This document shows, one piece after another, positions 22,001 through 37,103 of a stretch of 64,000 bases of DNA (position 1 is its first letter; each line of letters starts with the position of its first letter). Origin of the DNA: Glandiceps talaboti (Eukaryota; Hemichordata; Enteropneusta; Spengelidae); contig NC_135569.1 of assembly GCF_964340395.1 (NCBI RefSeq), positions 19,178,957 to 19,242,956 of the forward strand. The letters run 5' to 3'. Under the pieces are notes generated by a model. It did not search any database. It had not been told where the DNA came from and was given only the letters and a program-made list of their open reading frames with translations. The translations under genes were made by a program, and so were the position numbers.

Positions 22001-25000
22001 TGTTAATAGAACTTTGTTTGATATTAATGTATTAATACATATTCATATCATGTGCTGAAATACTATGTTTTGAAATTTAGGACATTTGAAATTGCCGACA
22101 AACTCAAATCCTAGAATACATAAAAATACCGTCACTAGAGGGCGCTCCAATCCCAAAATTAGTGTGGGACACTGAATATTTTTGTCATATATATTTTAGT
22201 TTTTCAAGTCTTTGATTACACCTTTACAAATTTGGGAGAACCTGTAGTGTAATTTGATAATTAATAATGAGCCTCCTTAACTTAAAGTAAAAAAAAAAGA
22301 CAACGTGGGACACCATATTTGGTGATTGTGTACGATTTTGGCAAAAAAATTTGGTTTTTGGTAAAAAAATAAGGTTGCGCTACAATCCCATTGGTGCTAT
22401 TTGTAAAAATACCTAAATAGGTAGCCAGAAAAATTTCACCACCTAACTGAATTTCCTGTGGTCATAGATAATTTGAATGACAAACAAATGTATGGTTATT
22501 ATGATTTATAGTGTTTGTGTATAATGTTGAATGTTCCATTTCTTTACTGTAGTGAATCCAGAATGGATAGAAATGACAGAACTCAAACTGAAAAAGGTAA
22601 TTAGAAATTAAGTTGATCAAATCAAATGTCTCCATGTAAATAATTAACTGTTACAGTGGACAATGTGACATAAATGGAAAAAACAACATATTTAAACAAT
22701 AATGTACGCCCTCCCAGCCCATAATGGACTCAAGCAAACTTTGAACGACATAATGGGCGAGGCGACAGCCGAGCCCATTATGGAGTGCAAAGTTTGCTTG
22801 AGTCCATTATGGACTGTGAGGGTGTACATTATTGTTATTATTTTATAGTTTTGCCAATTCCAGTGAATTTGTAGACCGAGAAACGCAAAACAACGTATAA
22901 TAAATATACACAGCGCTGAACATCGTCTGCCATGTTCGGCCCGGAAGCTGAATACTAATCATAGCGACACACGTACGTACACACATATACACTTCAATGA
23001 ACTGCTGTGAACACAAATTTGTTTCATTTTAATTTCAATCTTTTTAAAAAAATGGTGTTTACCCCATAATTTCCCTGTTCTTAAATACCCACACCTTTAT
23101 TGCCTTACGGAATAAGCTTGTATTGTTATGCTCGTTCCAGGCCGCGATGCCCAATAACGGAGTACATTATCAGTAATAATGTACAGCGATGACGTCACAA
23201 AATTCACTGGAATTGGTAATGCTATAATATAATACAACATAATGTATTTAATAATAGAAGACTAATTATTGAAAGGTTTAGTTAGATTATTGATTTTGAT
23301 TAATCTTTGACCTCAAATTGATATGACCTCAATTAACATCACCATGACCAGCAGGAAGGGAACTATTAGTTTTTATGACTGGAGGTGGGCCAATGACTTT
23401 TTATTTTTGTTGTTCTTAATAATAGTGACCCCCTCCAGTTCATCCACAAAACAACCCCCCTTCCACACTGAGACCCTCCCCTCCTATCTGTTGACAAGAA
23501 ACATTCTTTTTGTTCTTGCAAAAGACATTCCACATCCTGCATAGTTAATTTTACATTTCACATTTTCAGCAATTTAATTGTATCTGGTAATTTGCTAACC
23601 AAATCCATTGCTTTACAAGTATTTATAGACAAGAACCCTATGACAAGTATCATTATCTGTTCATGGACATACAAATATTCATAGTTTAGTAACCAAAAGT
23701 TCTCATGACACATGTAGACTTTTGAGTCTTGATTTTTGAAGCATTATGTAGCGATATGACTCACCTCTTTGAATACACGTATGGCTTTATAGTCAAGTTT
23801 TGACCCCATATTTTGAACATGGTTGTTTCCATGGGTTGTTTGAGGCCATCTTTATTGGGAAGTAGATGTCCCTCCCTCCAGCCCCGGGCAGCCAATGAAC
23901 TAGCGATGACTGAAGCATGTATGTGAATTTGTGAAAGTGTATCAAAAGTGTTCAACACTCATGACCACTGAGGCAATTTGACCCCTGTTTCTGGCTTTTG
24001 ACCCCTATTTTTGAATTTTTGTAGAGTTTGGGGTTGTAAATTTTGTCCACCAGGGTACATATGTACCCAATACCCCCCCCCCCCCCCAGTTGGTACTCCC
24101 ATAGAATAATGATAAAATAAATATCATATAGAAATCATAAATGGGGTCTTTTTATTAACATGTTTCCATGGTAACCAAAATCACCATAATATGTGAATGA
24201 TTTTTCCAAAATTGGACATCAAACATGGAAAAAAATAAAAATTAATGAAAAATTTTCCTTGTTTTTGACATGTATGATATGGGGCTATCTGTTGTAACAC
24301 AGCCTATCAAATACAACTGATACTTTATTAAACAGAGTAGACTAAAAAATGTTTTCATTAAACACCTACATATCTGGAAAATAACATGATAAATTTAATT
24401 ATAACAGTTTGTTATGCTGAGTTCAAAAATAGTTATCATTTCAGGAACATCTGTTGCCATGGTAACCTAAATCACCATATTATGCATTATTTGGCAAAAT
24501 TTATGTAAAATTCAAAGAACAAATTTTTTTTTACAAAAAAAATTCCTTACTTTTGGGAGATATGCACTAGTGCTATCCATTGTAAGACAGATTATCTAAA
24601 ATTGGATAGTGGCTTTAAGTTTCATGGAAACATAAAATACGCTTACATTACAAATGCCATGTTTTAGTAAAAAAATACATCTGACATACACCTAGAAACG
24701 AATGGGTTTGCTATTAAAATACCAAATTTTTTGTTACTCTTAAGTCCAAATAAAATATGCAACTAGTGACAAGCTGAGTGGTTGTAAAAGCTTAACATGT
24801 ATGTCAGAAGATCTGTGCCAATTACAAGGTCCAATTACGATCCCAAATTTCGATGGGCCGGGCTCGACTACATTACAACATGTCACGCGCAAGGGTGCTA
24901 CATGTACATAAACAAACCGATGTGTGGGAATGTGAAGAAAATTACAGGCCTTCGCTAGTTTTCTGTTAAATATTACATGTAAAAGCCTGCAACAGTTAGC

Positions 25001-25186
25001 AATAATCGGACAGTATAACACAGAACTAACAATATACTGCATGAAATTACAATTTAATACAAATTACTCAGCTTGAAAATACAACCCCATCTTGACTTAT
25101 TCTTGTCCTTTTCAGTTGCGCTGACATTTACAAACATGTACGTTAATGAAGTCATCAGCTCTACATACCTTTTGCTATGAACATAG

Positions 25187-25259
<73 letters not shown>

Positions 25260-25335
25260 ATTAATATATTATATATATTATATTTGCATGCACACGTAGT
25301 ACATAAACTTCAGTTGAATATATGACATGATCGTG

Positions 25336-25391
<56 letters not shown>

Positions 25392-28300
25392 CTATCTGAG
25401 GATTAGGGGGAATATACATGCGGAAAAAATCTACCATAGGGGGAAATCATCTTTAGGGAGAAAATTTTGTTTCCCCTTAACGTTTTGAGATTATGATTCA
25501 ATACTTTCCGATGTGCCTCTTGAAGTGTTAAAGATTGACACAACAGGGAATGATAATACAATCTCATATATCAGGTTTCAACCACAGGAACTGATTTAAA
25601 TTGGTGATATCAGGGACTCCAAAATCGACAGTTTATATGTTCGATGCATAAAAAGTCAACCATGGGGGGAAGTGAGGTTTTTTTAAATTTAAATCTTAAT
25701 TTTCATATAATATCTGTATTATCTCTCCACATACATGTTACCGAGACTCAAACGGACATATTCGCCAAGTCTCGAGGATTATTGTTAATTTTTACGCCCA
25801 AAAACCAAAATATATAGTGATTGGGCCCTTCTAAAATTGCTCCTCAGAAGTTATATATTTGACAATGCGCTGAAAACTTCTGTTTGCTACATCGAACGTA
25901 AATTGTCACGTGACTTACAGTTGTCGCGTCAGATTCAGTCCGTGGTGGAGTGCAGAGCTCGGCTGACCACAGTGATTGAGTGAAGAACTTTTTCAGTAAG
26001 TATCATTCCAAAATTGTAAGTATAATTCCCCTTTTTTGGAGAAATTTGGTAGTTTATTATGATAGTTCTAAGCTAAAAAGATTATTCAGTCAGAAGTCAA
26101 ATCATGTCTGCAGTCGGTCGGACATTGTTGAACACCACTGCCTCATTCTTCGTAATGTAGTATTTTACTGTTTCAAAGCCAATATTTCGTAACCTCTTTT
26201 TGAAATACAAACCCCAATACTATCAAAACAAAAGTATATGGTTTGGCTGTGTGACGAAAATATTCTGGCAGAAATGAAGTTATTTAATTCTAGATCGATT
26301 GAGAAAATGTCCGTCGCTTCAAAATGAAACTTGTAAACTGGATGCCCCCTTGTACTAGTAGTTGTACAGTATAAAGCATATCTTTGTTTTGAAGCCTTGC
26401 ATCTTGGACATTTTTTCCTTCAAAGCCCAATGAATATAATTTAATCTTGATTAAAACAATTTAACTTTTATTTCGGTCACATATATTTATGATGCGTCTA
26501 AAACCTGAGTTTCGTATCGTATCCAACATGGCGGGCACAGTGCAAGGGGCAGGTGGGCCGGGTGTCCGAAGTTTTAAAATTAAGTTGCGCGGTATACTTA
26601 CAAAATTGTTGAAAGTATAAAGTTTTTTAACATTTTTTCACTGGATTTGTTTATGAGCTGTAAGTCGAAAATACTTTTCACTCAGAAATAAAGTCTTGTT
26701 CGATTTGAGAACGATTGAAAAAAGAAATCCCGATCGTCTGGACCCCGGGGCCTGAACAACATTATAATATGTTGTACATTGGCCGCCATCGTATCGTCCG
26801 TAAATAAATTTTGGTGTTGAATTTTGCATTTGTTCGAAAATCAATAGCATTCCCTCAAAATTCTAGTTTAATTTTTGAATCAAATGATGTTTATAGCTAT
26901 TTCGGTTGAATACTAGGTATGATCAATGTCAGCGCAATAGGTAATCGTCAAATTGTTATCAGCTGTTATCGTTCAGTACAACGTCAAACTGTACGCCGGC
27001 GTACACCGTACAATTCATTGATTGAGTATCAGTTTTCTCCAAAATGTGGGGGGGGGGGGGGAATCTTTGTACTTTTTAAGGTCTAAAGACATCGTTAGAA
27101 GAAAGTGATACGGTAATATCGAAATCGTTAAATCTGGTAATCGGTAGTTGTCCCGTTTCTAGACGGTTTTCTTACTACTACTGCTAGTACTGTACTTACG
27201 ATATGCGTAAGTTCGTTCACCGCTAAATGGTTTTATTCTTGTCTATGACGGTCCTAATACAGAACAATGATGTTATTATAGGGATTGGCGATATTCTTAT
27301 AAAATCGGTAGCGATGTCATTTCCACAGTCACACACTGTGTTGTGTGTGTGACTGTGGAAATGACATCGCTACCGATTTTATAAGAATATCGCTCGCAGA
27401 GTGACCTTTGTTGTTGACTCTGTTAGTTTGTTGGTGATTTGTTTGTGCCATACTGGAGTTCAGAGTCGAGTGACGCTTGAACTTTTGAAGCTTTTCGTCC
27501 CTCCTGCTATCAGACATGGTGTCGCGACATGTCGAACGTCGAATGCACAATTTAGATAAAGTTATGGATGTCCCGATATATCTTGGTTATGACAAAGTTG
27601 ATAGTATCTGTGAGACAATAGACTCGAAGGAAGAGTTGGACAGAATTCTTCGTGAACAGCATAAGTTTGCCAGGTCACAGGGCTCGCCATCAGAAGAACA
27701 CGTGTTAATATTAAATAACAACAACAACAAAGGTATAACTGGATTGCCAACTCCATGGAGGTAAAAGGAATAGTATGCACAGAGCGTTAAGCCAATATTA
27801 ACAAGGTACCTCCATGCCAACTCCAACACAAACATCAACTTCTAATGAGTGCCAGCAAAAGAAGTATTGAGACGTACCATATACTGATGTAGATGCTGAT
27901 GATGGTGGTGGTGGTGGTGGTGGTGATTTAGTTTTGAATGTAATAGAGAACACGGACAGTGAGACTTGTACTGACTTAATTAAGTAGTACCAGTGAGTCA
28001 GATGAGTGACACTGATAATGGCAATACTGAAGGTGAAGGTGATGATGATGATGATGACAATGATATCAGGAACTTTTACAAGTGACCAGATCAGGCAGAG
28101 TATGCACAACATGGAAAGCATGTTTTAGATACTAACTAGATTGTGTGTGGTTATAAGAGAAAGGTAACTAGCTAGTCTTTCACTGTTTGTCACTTTACAT
28201 GTACAAATATTGCTTTCTAATACAGAGTCATAATCCTTTAATTTGTATGAATGAATAAATGTTTTATTCGTATAATATTAGGCCACCGGCCTTTATGTAC

Positions 28301-31300
28301 AAAACTTTATAAACCAAAAGTTGTACAGTTGTTTACCGTCATCCAGATTTTTCAATCATTTCAGCTCTTTTCTGAAAAGCAAAGTGAACATAACATGAGA
28401 GTTGTCTAATTAAATGTTCATGTTTTGTTGATAATAGTATTAAGAACTTAAATACATTTTGTAGAGCAGGTGGGTCGAAGAAATAATCTGGAATGTACTT
28501 CCTTCGTATGTCATCATATGTAGGACAGACCAGACAAAAATGATATTCATCTTCAATTGTTCCATTTTGACAGAAAGGACACACTCGATCACTTCTAGGG
28601 GGTTTTGTTCTTTCCCATCTACAGTTTTCAATTTGTAGCTGATGAGATGACGTACGAAGGCGACAGAGTGCATAGCGGAACACTTTTTTGTCCACTACGT
28701 CTAGGTAAATCTCATATGATAGGTCAATAAAGATTTGAAATTACAATACATGTCTAGTTTAGAGGTTTCTAACATTTCACTGTGTATTAGTTGACTATTG
28801 ATATCCTTGCACCTGTCCTTGAATATATTGATAAAACTATTTTCATTTCCAACACCCTGTGTCTGCCATACTTCACTAAAACCAAAACAACATAACAAGT
28901 GTTTGACGTCAAGGGCCCAACAATTTACATCATTTTCAGCCGTTCCGTACTGATACTTATAGCATAGAGACAGGATGCGGTCTGGTTTCAAATTTAACAA
29001 CTTAAACCAATACTTGATTATTTTGATTTGTCTGGTAACAATTAATTGTAAACGACCGGTTTCAGGAAGGGAAGCACAGTTTGGCGTATGTCGATTTAAA
29101 CCCAACATGTAACGTAGAAATTTACTATGGACACGTTCAATGTCAGTTTCTTTATGAAAACCCCAAATCTCTGCTGCATAGTTGAGTATCTGTGATATTT
29201 TTCCATCAAAAACTTTAAGCGCGGCATTGACTGGTATGTCTCCAAGTTTAGCCAGTTGGTTTTGAACAGTAAACATAGCTTTGCTGGCTTGAAGTGCAAG
29301 GGTTTTCTGAGCTAAATACCATTTGCCGCTACTCGACATAATGATTCCGAAGTATTTATAAAAAGGGACAACGTCAAGTTTGTGCCCATCTAAGAACCAT
29401 TTCTCAGTTTTCTTAATTATCCCACCTTGTTAAATACAATAATTTTAGTTTTGGCATGATTTACATTTAGGAGCCAACGTTTACAATACATGGACAATTT
29501 ATTTAATAATCTTTGCAGCCCAACGACGGTATCACTCATTAAGACCAGATCGTCTACAAATAGTAATAGCCACAAATTTAGGCCAGCAATATAGACTCCG
29601 GCAGATTTTTCGGTTTGTAGTTCTCTTTCGATGTCATTTACAAAAAAGCAAAATAAAAGTGGGGATATAACAGACCCCTGTTTAAGCCACAATTACAATG
29701 AAAGAAGTTAGTCAAACCATGAGGTGTTCGAACACAAGCTTGAACATTGCTATACATTGACATTAAAGTACGAAAGTAATTTCCCTTCATACCAGATTTG
29801 AATAACTTATAGAAGAGTAGATAGTGTTGTACCCTATCAAAGGCTTTTTCAAAATCGACTTACGCACAAAACATTCTTCCTTTGGGTTTAGCTAAATAAT
29901 CTGTAATAATAGTATTAAGAATAAATATATTATCTATTGCACTTCGCTATTTCTTAAAGGCTGATTGTAGTTCGATGATAGGACCGTTTTCATTTAACCA
30001 TAAATCCTGTCTCTTATATAAAATGGAACAAAATATCTTGCCAATAACGGGAGGTAAATTTACATGTACAAATATTGCTTTCTAATACAGAGTCAAAATC
30101 TTTTAATTTGTATGTATACATATAATGGGAAGATTGGTTAACCTTCAGTATATGCAATTGTCATGTTTTACAAAATAGGACAAAGAGGAGGGTTACTTTT
30201 TACAAATGGAGAATGGGGGAAGGGTCATGTTAAAATAATTTTTGGTACACAGCAAAGTATTAAGAAAACAAAAATCATGGTGTGCTGACATCAGATAGAT
30301 CCAGTCAGCAGATAGTCTTGCATTTTCAGCTGGCAGGCTGCAATACTCTTTTGTGAATAATTCCTATGGTTTGTCAGAAGAATTTCTCCCTATGGTCACT
30401 TTTGCTATAAGGGGAAATATACATATATCTAGTGACAATATACACATTAAAATTTCTCCCTATGGTCACTTTCACTGTAAGGGGAAATATACATATTATA
30501 CCTAGTGACAATATACATGTACACATTAAAATTTCTCCCTATGGTCACTTGTACTATAAGGAGAAATATACTCTGGAAATAACAGCGTTGAGGTTGCTTG
30601 CTTGTGGCAATGAAGAATGAGACAAGTTTCAAGCAAAGACAAACAATATAATCAGTGTCGGTAACTTTTCAAAGTATAAACACCATGGGATCCAACATCC
30701 AACGACTCTGTTTACTGATTAGGACACTGCATGTGATAATGATCAACTGGGGCAGTGTGGCTCATACCAGAGGCTCATACCATTATGAAGTATAATATTA
30801 GATACAATTTCGTAAACAACAACAACAACAACAACAACTTCATCTTATTATAATTCAAGCTACATACAACATGTTATTTGTTGATCACTGAAATCAGTAT
30901 TGAAATGGTTTTATTATTGTATCTATTCATGTACTTCGAATGATTTATTTTGTTATCCAACAGGCGCACAAGTAGCACTACTTTTACAAAATGAAGTCAT
31001 CCCTCGAAAAATAGTTCATGTAAATTTACGCTCAAAAGTTGGGAGAGTTGAAAAAAAATACTCGACATGTGATCGATTTATCATTATTTAAAACTCAACT
31101 GTTTGTCTGACATGTAAATAATTGACTTTGGCTTTCCCATCGACTTGCAAGGGTAGACGATGCCTCCTGTAAACATGCTATACCAAATCAAGTACTGTTG
31201 TCTTCGCTTGGTACATGTAATTCTGACATCTTTGCTATGATCATACATCCTCTGATTAGCAAGATGATGACTTCAATTCTGGTCGAAACATTGTGTGACT

Positions 31301-34300
31301 GTACAAACGTGTGTGGTCAATCTGATTAAAATCCGATGTGGTGAAAGCGGCTAGATGTCCTTATTTACCTCTATTCATCGTGTTGTGACGTTTGTTTTGT
31401 TCAATCACTGCGAACAAAACAAAGTCACAACACGATGAATAGAGGTAAATAAGGACATCTAGCCACTTTCACCACATCGGATTTTAATCAGATTGGTCTT
31501 TACCTAAATTGTCCTTGCTTGAAGCTCACTTCATGCAAGCAACCGCAACTCTCTACATTCCATAGTTGTACATATACCTAGTGAAAATATATACATATGA
31601 ATTTCCCCCATGGTCACATTTCCTGACTTGAGTTTGTGCTCATTGATTGCCAAAAATGGATAAAATGTTAGCCTGCTAAAGGAAAAAGAAAGGAAAGATG
31701 AAAGAAGTTTCTATAATGCTGCATCAACTAGTAACCACTATGAATTCTAACACAATTTATCTCTGCTACATTAACACAATAAACATATTTATCTTTATTG
31801 GTAATACTGCATTCACAAACACCATCTTTTGGGAGGCTACATGGAAAAAAATACAGCTTTCAAAAAAGGTATATAGAAAATTAAAGAAACTGATTTTCTT
31901 TACATAATACTTCATTAAATTACCTCTGAAACCTCAGGGAAAATACCCCTGGAGCTTCTACTGACATCCTCTCAGGTCGATACTGAAGAGAAGGGGGCAC
32001 TCCCTCTCTTGCTATCAAAGATGTCTTATTTTTGTAGTCTTTCTTGTGTTTTGTTGTGGTGGATTGGAGATGGTGGTTATTGAACAAATATGGGACATTG
32101 CAAATGTTTGGAAATGTAGCTTATTAAGAGTATATGTGTAATGAATAAAAAAAATGCGTAGTCTGATTGCTTTCAATTTGATGCATATGATAATGTATGT
32201 CCTGTCATGTTGTAATCAACGTATAAACTTAGAAATGTCACATTTTTGTTGCCATTGTTGTGTCTGGAAAAGTACTGCATCATGCCAAACACGGGTACAT
32301 AGTGGATGACACATTATTGATTACAGTACAGTTACCATGTCACGCTCCCACGTCAAAAAAAAACGCACTGTAAGACATGTTTAGCCATAGTTCTCTTCAT
32401 CATGAATGAATATATCATGCTATATTAACGTAGTGACGTTGCACCACCTCATTAACATGACAGGTCAACCTGATTCCGCGGTATTTTTCAACTATGAGGG
32501 TATTGTTTCGGAAACGCGATCGTAAACGTATTTTAGATCGATGTTGTTGCACATTAGTGATCAGGTTGGTCCAGTGATATGCAAGTGTGGCATGGGTGGT
32601 TATGTTTTGGTTACATTTGGTGTTTTGGCAATACTTTTGGATCGATGAAAATCGGATGTCACCGTTTTGGTAATGGCTTGGCCAAGCTTGGTTTCCCAAC
32701 TTGTGTTGTATTTATGACATCGCTACCAATTTTATAAGAATATCGCCAATCCCTATAATAATGTCATTGTTCTGTATTAGGACCGTCATAGACAAGAATA
32801 ACACCATTTAGGAAAGGAATAACAGTTTACAAGCGACTGTGCTTCTGACAAGTTCATAGTGATGAGTAGGGAACATTTTAGATTAACTAATAACTTCTTT
32901 TATAAACTATCTATGAAGATTATCGGTCATTACGAAACCTTCAAGTTCAATTTGACATGTTCTGTAACTAGTGTGGTAGCTAGGTAATACATGTATATGT
33001 ATATTTATAGTTATGCTTGAACTAATAATTAATATTAAAGAATTTATGTAAGAAACAGGGAGAAGAACAAATATTTACATGTACCACATTTCAGACAAAG
33101 CTATACATGGTACGCCATTGTATAAAAAGTCAAAAACAGGGTGACCGACCCCCCTCCCAATCCACCCCCTCCCCCCCCCCCCCAGGCTGAAGAAACTGAC
33201 CAGTCCCTTATGACTGCTTTCCATGCTGATGAAGTTCCATTTATGACAACTCGCTGACGATCAGTTAGCCATGCCTTGACCCACTGAAGGACAGGACCAG
33301 TTATACCATGGTTTTCCATTTTGTTAATTAATCTGACATGGGATACTTTGTTGAAAGCCTTTGCAAAGTCTAAGTATATAACATCTACATATTGTGTCGT
33401 TTCATCCAGAAATTTGAGTAAGTTAGTAAGACATGACTTCCCTTGACAAAAACCATGTTGCAAGATGAGAATCTGATATATGTGTTCTTTTTTACAGTAT
33501 CGATGCTACAGCTAGAAGAACCAAACTCATGTATGGGGCGTTTGGTAAATCATGGGGTACCAAATTCCAAAATGAAATTACTTAAATTGGATGGATCACC
33601 AGTGCTTTGCCTCTTCACAATTAAAGATATTGAAGAAGGAGAAGAAATTCTCTGTGATTATGGTGTGAAGAATTTGCCATGGGAGCAAAAACAGGTTGGT
33701 GCAATCTCCTGTATCCTAAATAGCAAAATTAATGGTAGCCGAAAATATCTCACTATCGAGTAATATACTACCTCTGATAGCAGAAAAAGGTTTAAGTTGC
33801 CATAAACATATCATTTCTATTCCCAATATAGTGACGAGTGAAAACTTTTGGCAATCAATGAGCACAAACTCAAGTCAGGAAATGTGACCATAGGAGGAAA
33901 TTTATATGTATATGTTGTCGCTAGGTATATGTATATTTCTCCTTATAGTAAAAGTGACCTTAGGGAGAAATTTTAATGTGTATATTGTCACAAGGTATAC
34001 ATCGTAACATGTATGTATCATTTCCCCTTATGGTGAAAGTGACCATAGAGGGAAATATTAATGTGGATATTGTCACTAGGTATATGTATATTGAACACAT
34101 ATTGCCTGGCCATGAGGGCTATAGCACCTGTTTATTACACCCGGGGGACTGTGAGTTACCAGAATCACATGCTATTTCCCTCGGCCTTCGGCCTCAGGAA
34201 ATAGCATGTAATTCTGGTAACTCACAGTCACGAGGGGGTAATAAACGGGTGCTATAGGCCAAATATAGGCCAGGCAATATGTGTTTTATAATATACCTCA

Positions 34301-36886
34301 TGAAAATCTTGCTCTCTTCTCTTGAGGTTGGCAGACGACATCGTTCGAAGCTGCCATTTTGACCTTGCTGTGAACTTTTAATGTGTATATTTTCACTAGG
34401 TACATGTATATGTATATTTCCCCTTATAGTGAAAGTGACCATAGGGAGAAATATTAATGTGTATATTTTCACTAGGTACATGTATATGTATATTTCCCCT
34501 TATGGTTTAAATGACCATAGGGAGAAATATTAATGTGTATATTTTCACTAGGTACATGTATATGTATATTTCCCCTTATGGTTTAAATGACCATAGGGAG
34601 AACTATTAATGTGTATATTTTCACTAGGTACATGTATATGTATATTTCCCCTTATAGTGAAAGTGACCATAGGGAGAAATATTAATGTGTATATTTTCAC
34701 TAGGTACATGTATATGTATATTTCCCCTTATAGTGAAAGTGACCATAGGGAGAAATATTAATGTGTATATTTTCACTAGGTACATGTATATGTATATTTC
34801 CCCTTATGGTTTAGATGACCATAGGGAGAAATTTTAATGTGTATATTTTCACTAGGTACATGTATATGTATATTTCCCCTTATGGTTTAAATGACCATAG
34901 GGAGAAATTTTAATGTGTATATTTTCACTAGGTACATGTATATGTATATTTCCCCTTATGGTTTAAATGACCATAGGGAGAACTATTAATGTGTATATTT
35001 TCACTAGGTACATGTATATGTATATTTCCCCTTATGGTTTAAATGACCATAGGGAGAAATTTTAATGTGTATATTTTCACTAGGTACATGTATATGTATA
35101 TTTCCCCTTATGGTTTAAATGACCATAGGGAGAACTATTAATGTGTATATTTTCACTAGGTACATGTATATGTATATTTCCCCTTATGGTTTAAATGACC
35201 ATAGGGAGAACTATTAATGTGTATATTTTCACTAGGTACATGTATATGTATATTTCCCCTTATAGTGAAAGTGACCATAGGGAGAAATTTTAATGTGTAT
35301 ATTGTCACTAGGTACATGTATATGTATATTTCCCCTTATGGTTTAAATGACCATAGGGAGAAATATTAATGTGTATATTTTCACTAGGTACATGTATATG
35401 TATATTTCCCCTTTTGGTTAAAATGACCATAGGGAGAAATATTAAAATGTGTATATTGTCACTAGGTACATGTATATTTCCCCTTATAGTACAAGTGACC
35501 ATAGGGAGAAATTTTAATGTGTATATTGTCACTAGGTACATGTATATGTATATTTCCCCTTATAGTGAAAGTGACCATAGGGAGATATTTTAATGTGTAT
35601 ATTCTCACTAGGTACATGTATATGTATATTTCCCCTTATGGTTTAAATGACCATAGGGAGAAATATTAATGTGTATATTGTCACTAGGTACATGTACATG
35701 TATATTTCCCCTTATAGTACAAGTGACCATAGGGAGAAATTTTAATGTGTATATTGTCACTAGGTACATGTATATGTATATTTCCCCTTATAGTGAAAGT
35801 GACCATAGGGAGATATTTTAATGTGTATATTCTCACTAGGTACATGTATATGTATATTTCCCCTTATGGTTTAAATGACCATAGGGAGAAATATTAATGT
35901 GTATATTTTCACTAGGTACATGTATATGTATATTTCCCCTTTTGGTTAAAATGACCATAGGGAGAAATATTAATGTGTATATTTTCACTAGGTATATGTA
36001 TATTTCCCCTTATAGTGAAAGTGACCATAGGGAGAAATTTTAATGTGTATATTGTCGCTAGGTACATGTATATGTATATTTCCCCTTATGGTTTAAATGA
36101 CCATAGGGAGAAATATTAATGTGTATATTTTCACTAGGTACATGTGTATGTATATTTCCCCTTATGGTGAAAGTGACCATAGGGAGAAATATTAATGTGT
36201 ATATTTTCACTAGGTACATGTGTATGTATATTTCCCCTTATGGTGAAAGTGACCATAGGGAGAAATTTTAATGTGTATATTTTCACTAGGTACATGTATA
36301 TGTATATTTCCCCTTTTGGTTAAAATGACCATAGGGAGAAATATTAATGTGTATATTTTCACTAGGTACATGTATATGTATATTTCCCCTTTTGGTTAAA
36401 ATGACCATAGGGAGAAATATTAATGTGTATATTTTCACTAGGTATATGTATATTTCCCCTTATAGTGAAAGTGACCATAGGGAGAAATTTTAATGTGTAT
36501 ATTGTCGCTAGGTACATGTATATGTATATTTCCCCTTATGGTTTAAATGACCATAGGGAGAAATATTAATGTGTATATTTTCACTAGGTACATGTGTATG
36601 TATATTTCCCCTTATGGTGAAAGTGACCATAGGGAGAAATATTAATGTGTATATTTTCACTAGGTACATGTGTATGTATATTTCCCCTTATGGTGAAAGT
36701 GACCATAGGGAGAAATTTTAATGTGTATATTGTCACTAGGTACACAAGGGAAGGATATTTTACCTCTTTTGATTGTGCCATGTGTGTAACCTGTTGATCT
36801 GTGCCATGAGTATAACATTTCATTACATTCTGAATAAATATGATGAACTTCAGTTCAGTGTTATACCGGTATGTATCATAGAAACA

Positions 36887-36964
<78 letters not shown>

Positions 36965-37050
36965 CAATTTCAATTGAGAAATGCCAATGATATTGGGTGA
37001 GGACAATTTTCCTTTTTTTGACAGGTTCAATGTGTTTTACAGTATCATGG

Positions 37051-37103
<53 letters not shown>

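Larger units (their letters stand above)
27223..32815. mobile_element. 5.6-kb element with about 95-bp terminal inverted repeats
   Basis: 27223-27320 (CTAAATGG, TATTCTTGTCTATGACGGTC, CTAATACAGAACAATGA, TATTATAGGGATTGGCGATA) is present inverted at 32718-32812 with a few mismatches. The interior holds a decayed coding remnant (27516 on), a LINE inserted later, inverted copies of the 76-bp satellite unit and a foldback. No transposase domain was recognised and no target duplication is evident, so the superfamily is unknown. Confidence 0.6.

Noticed and set aside
32415-32699. Antisense 94-residue frame as transposase of the inverted-repeat element
   Set aside because: No DDE or DNA-binding motif, no ATG at the proposed start, and composition like random sequence.
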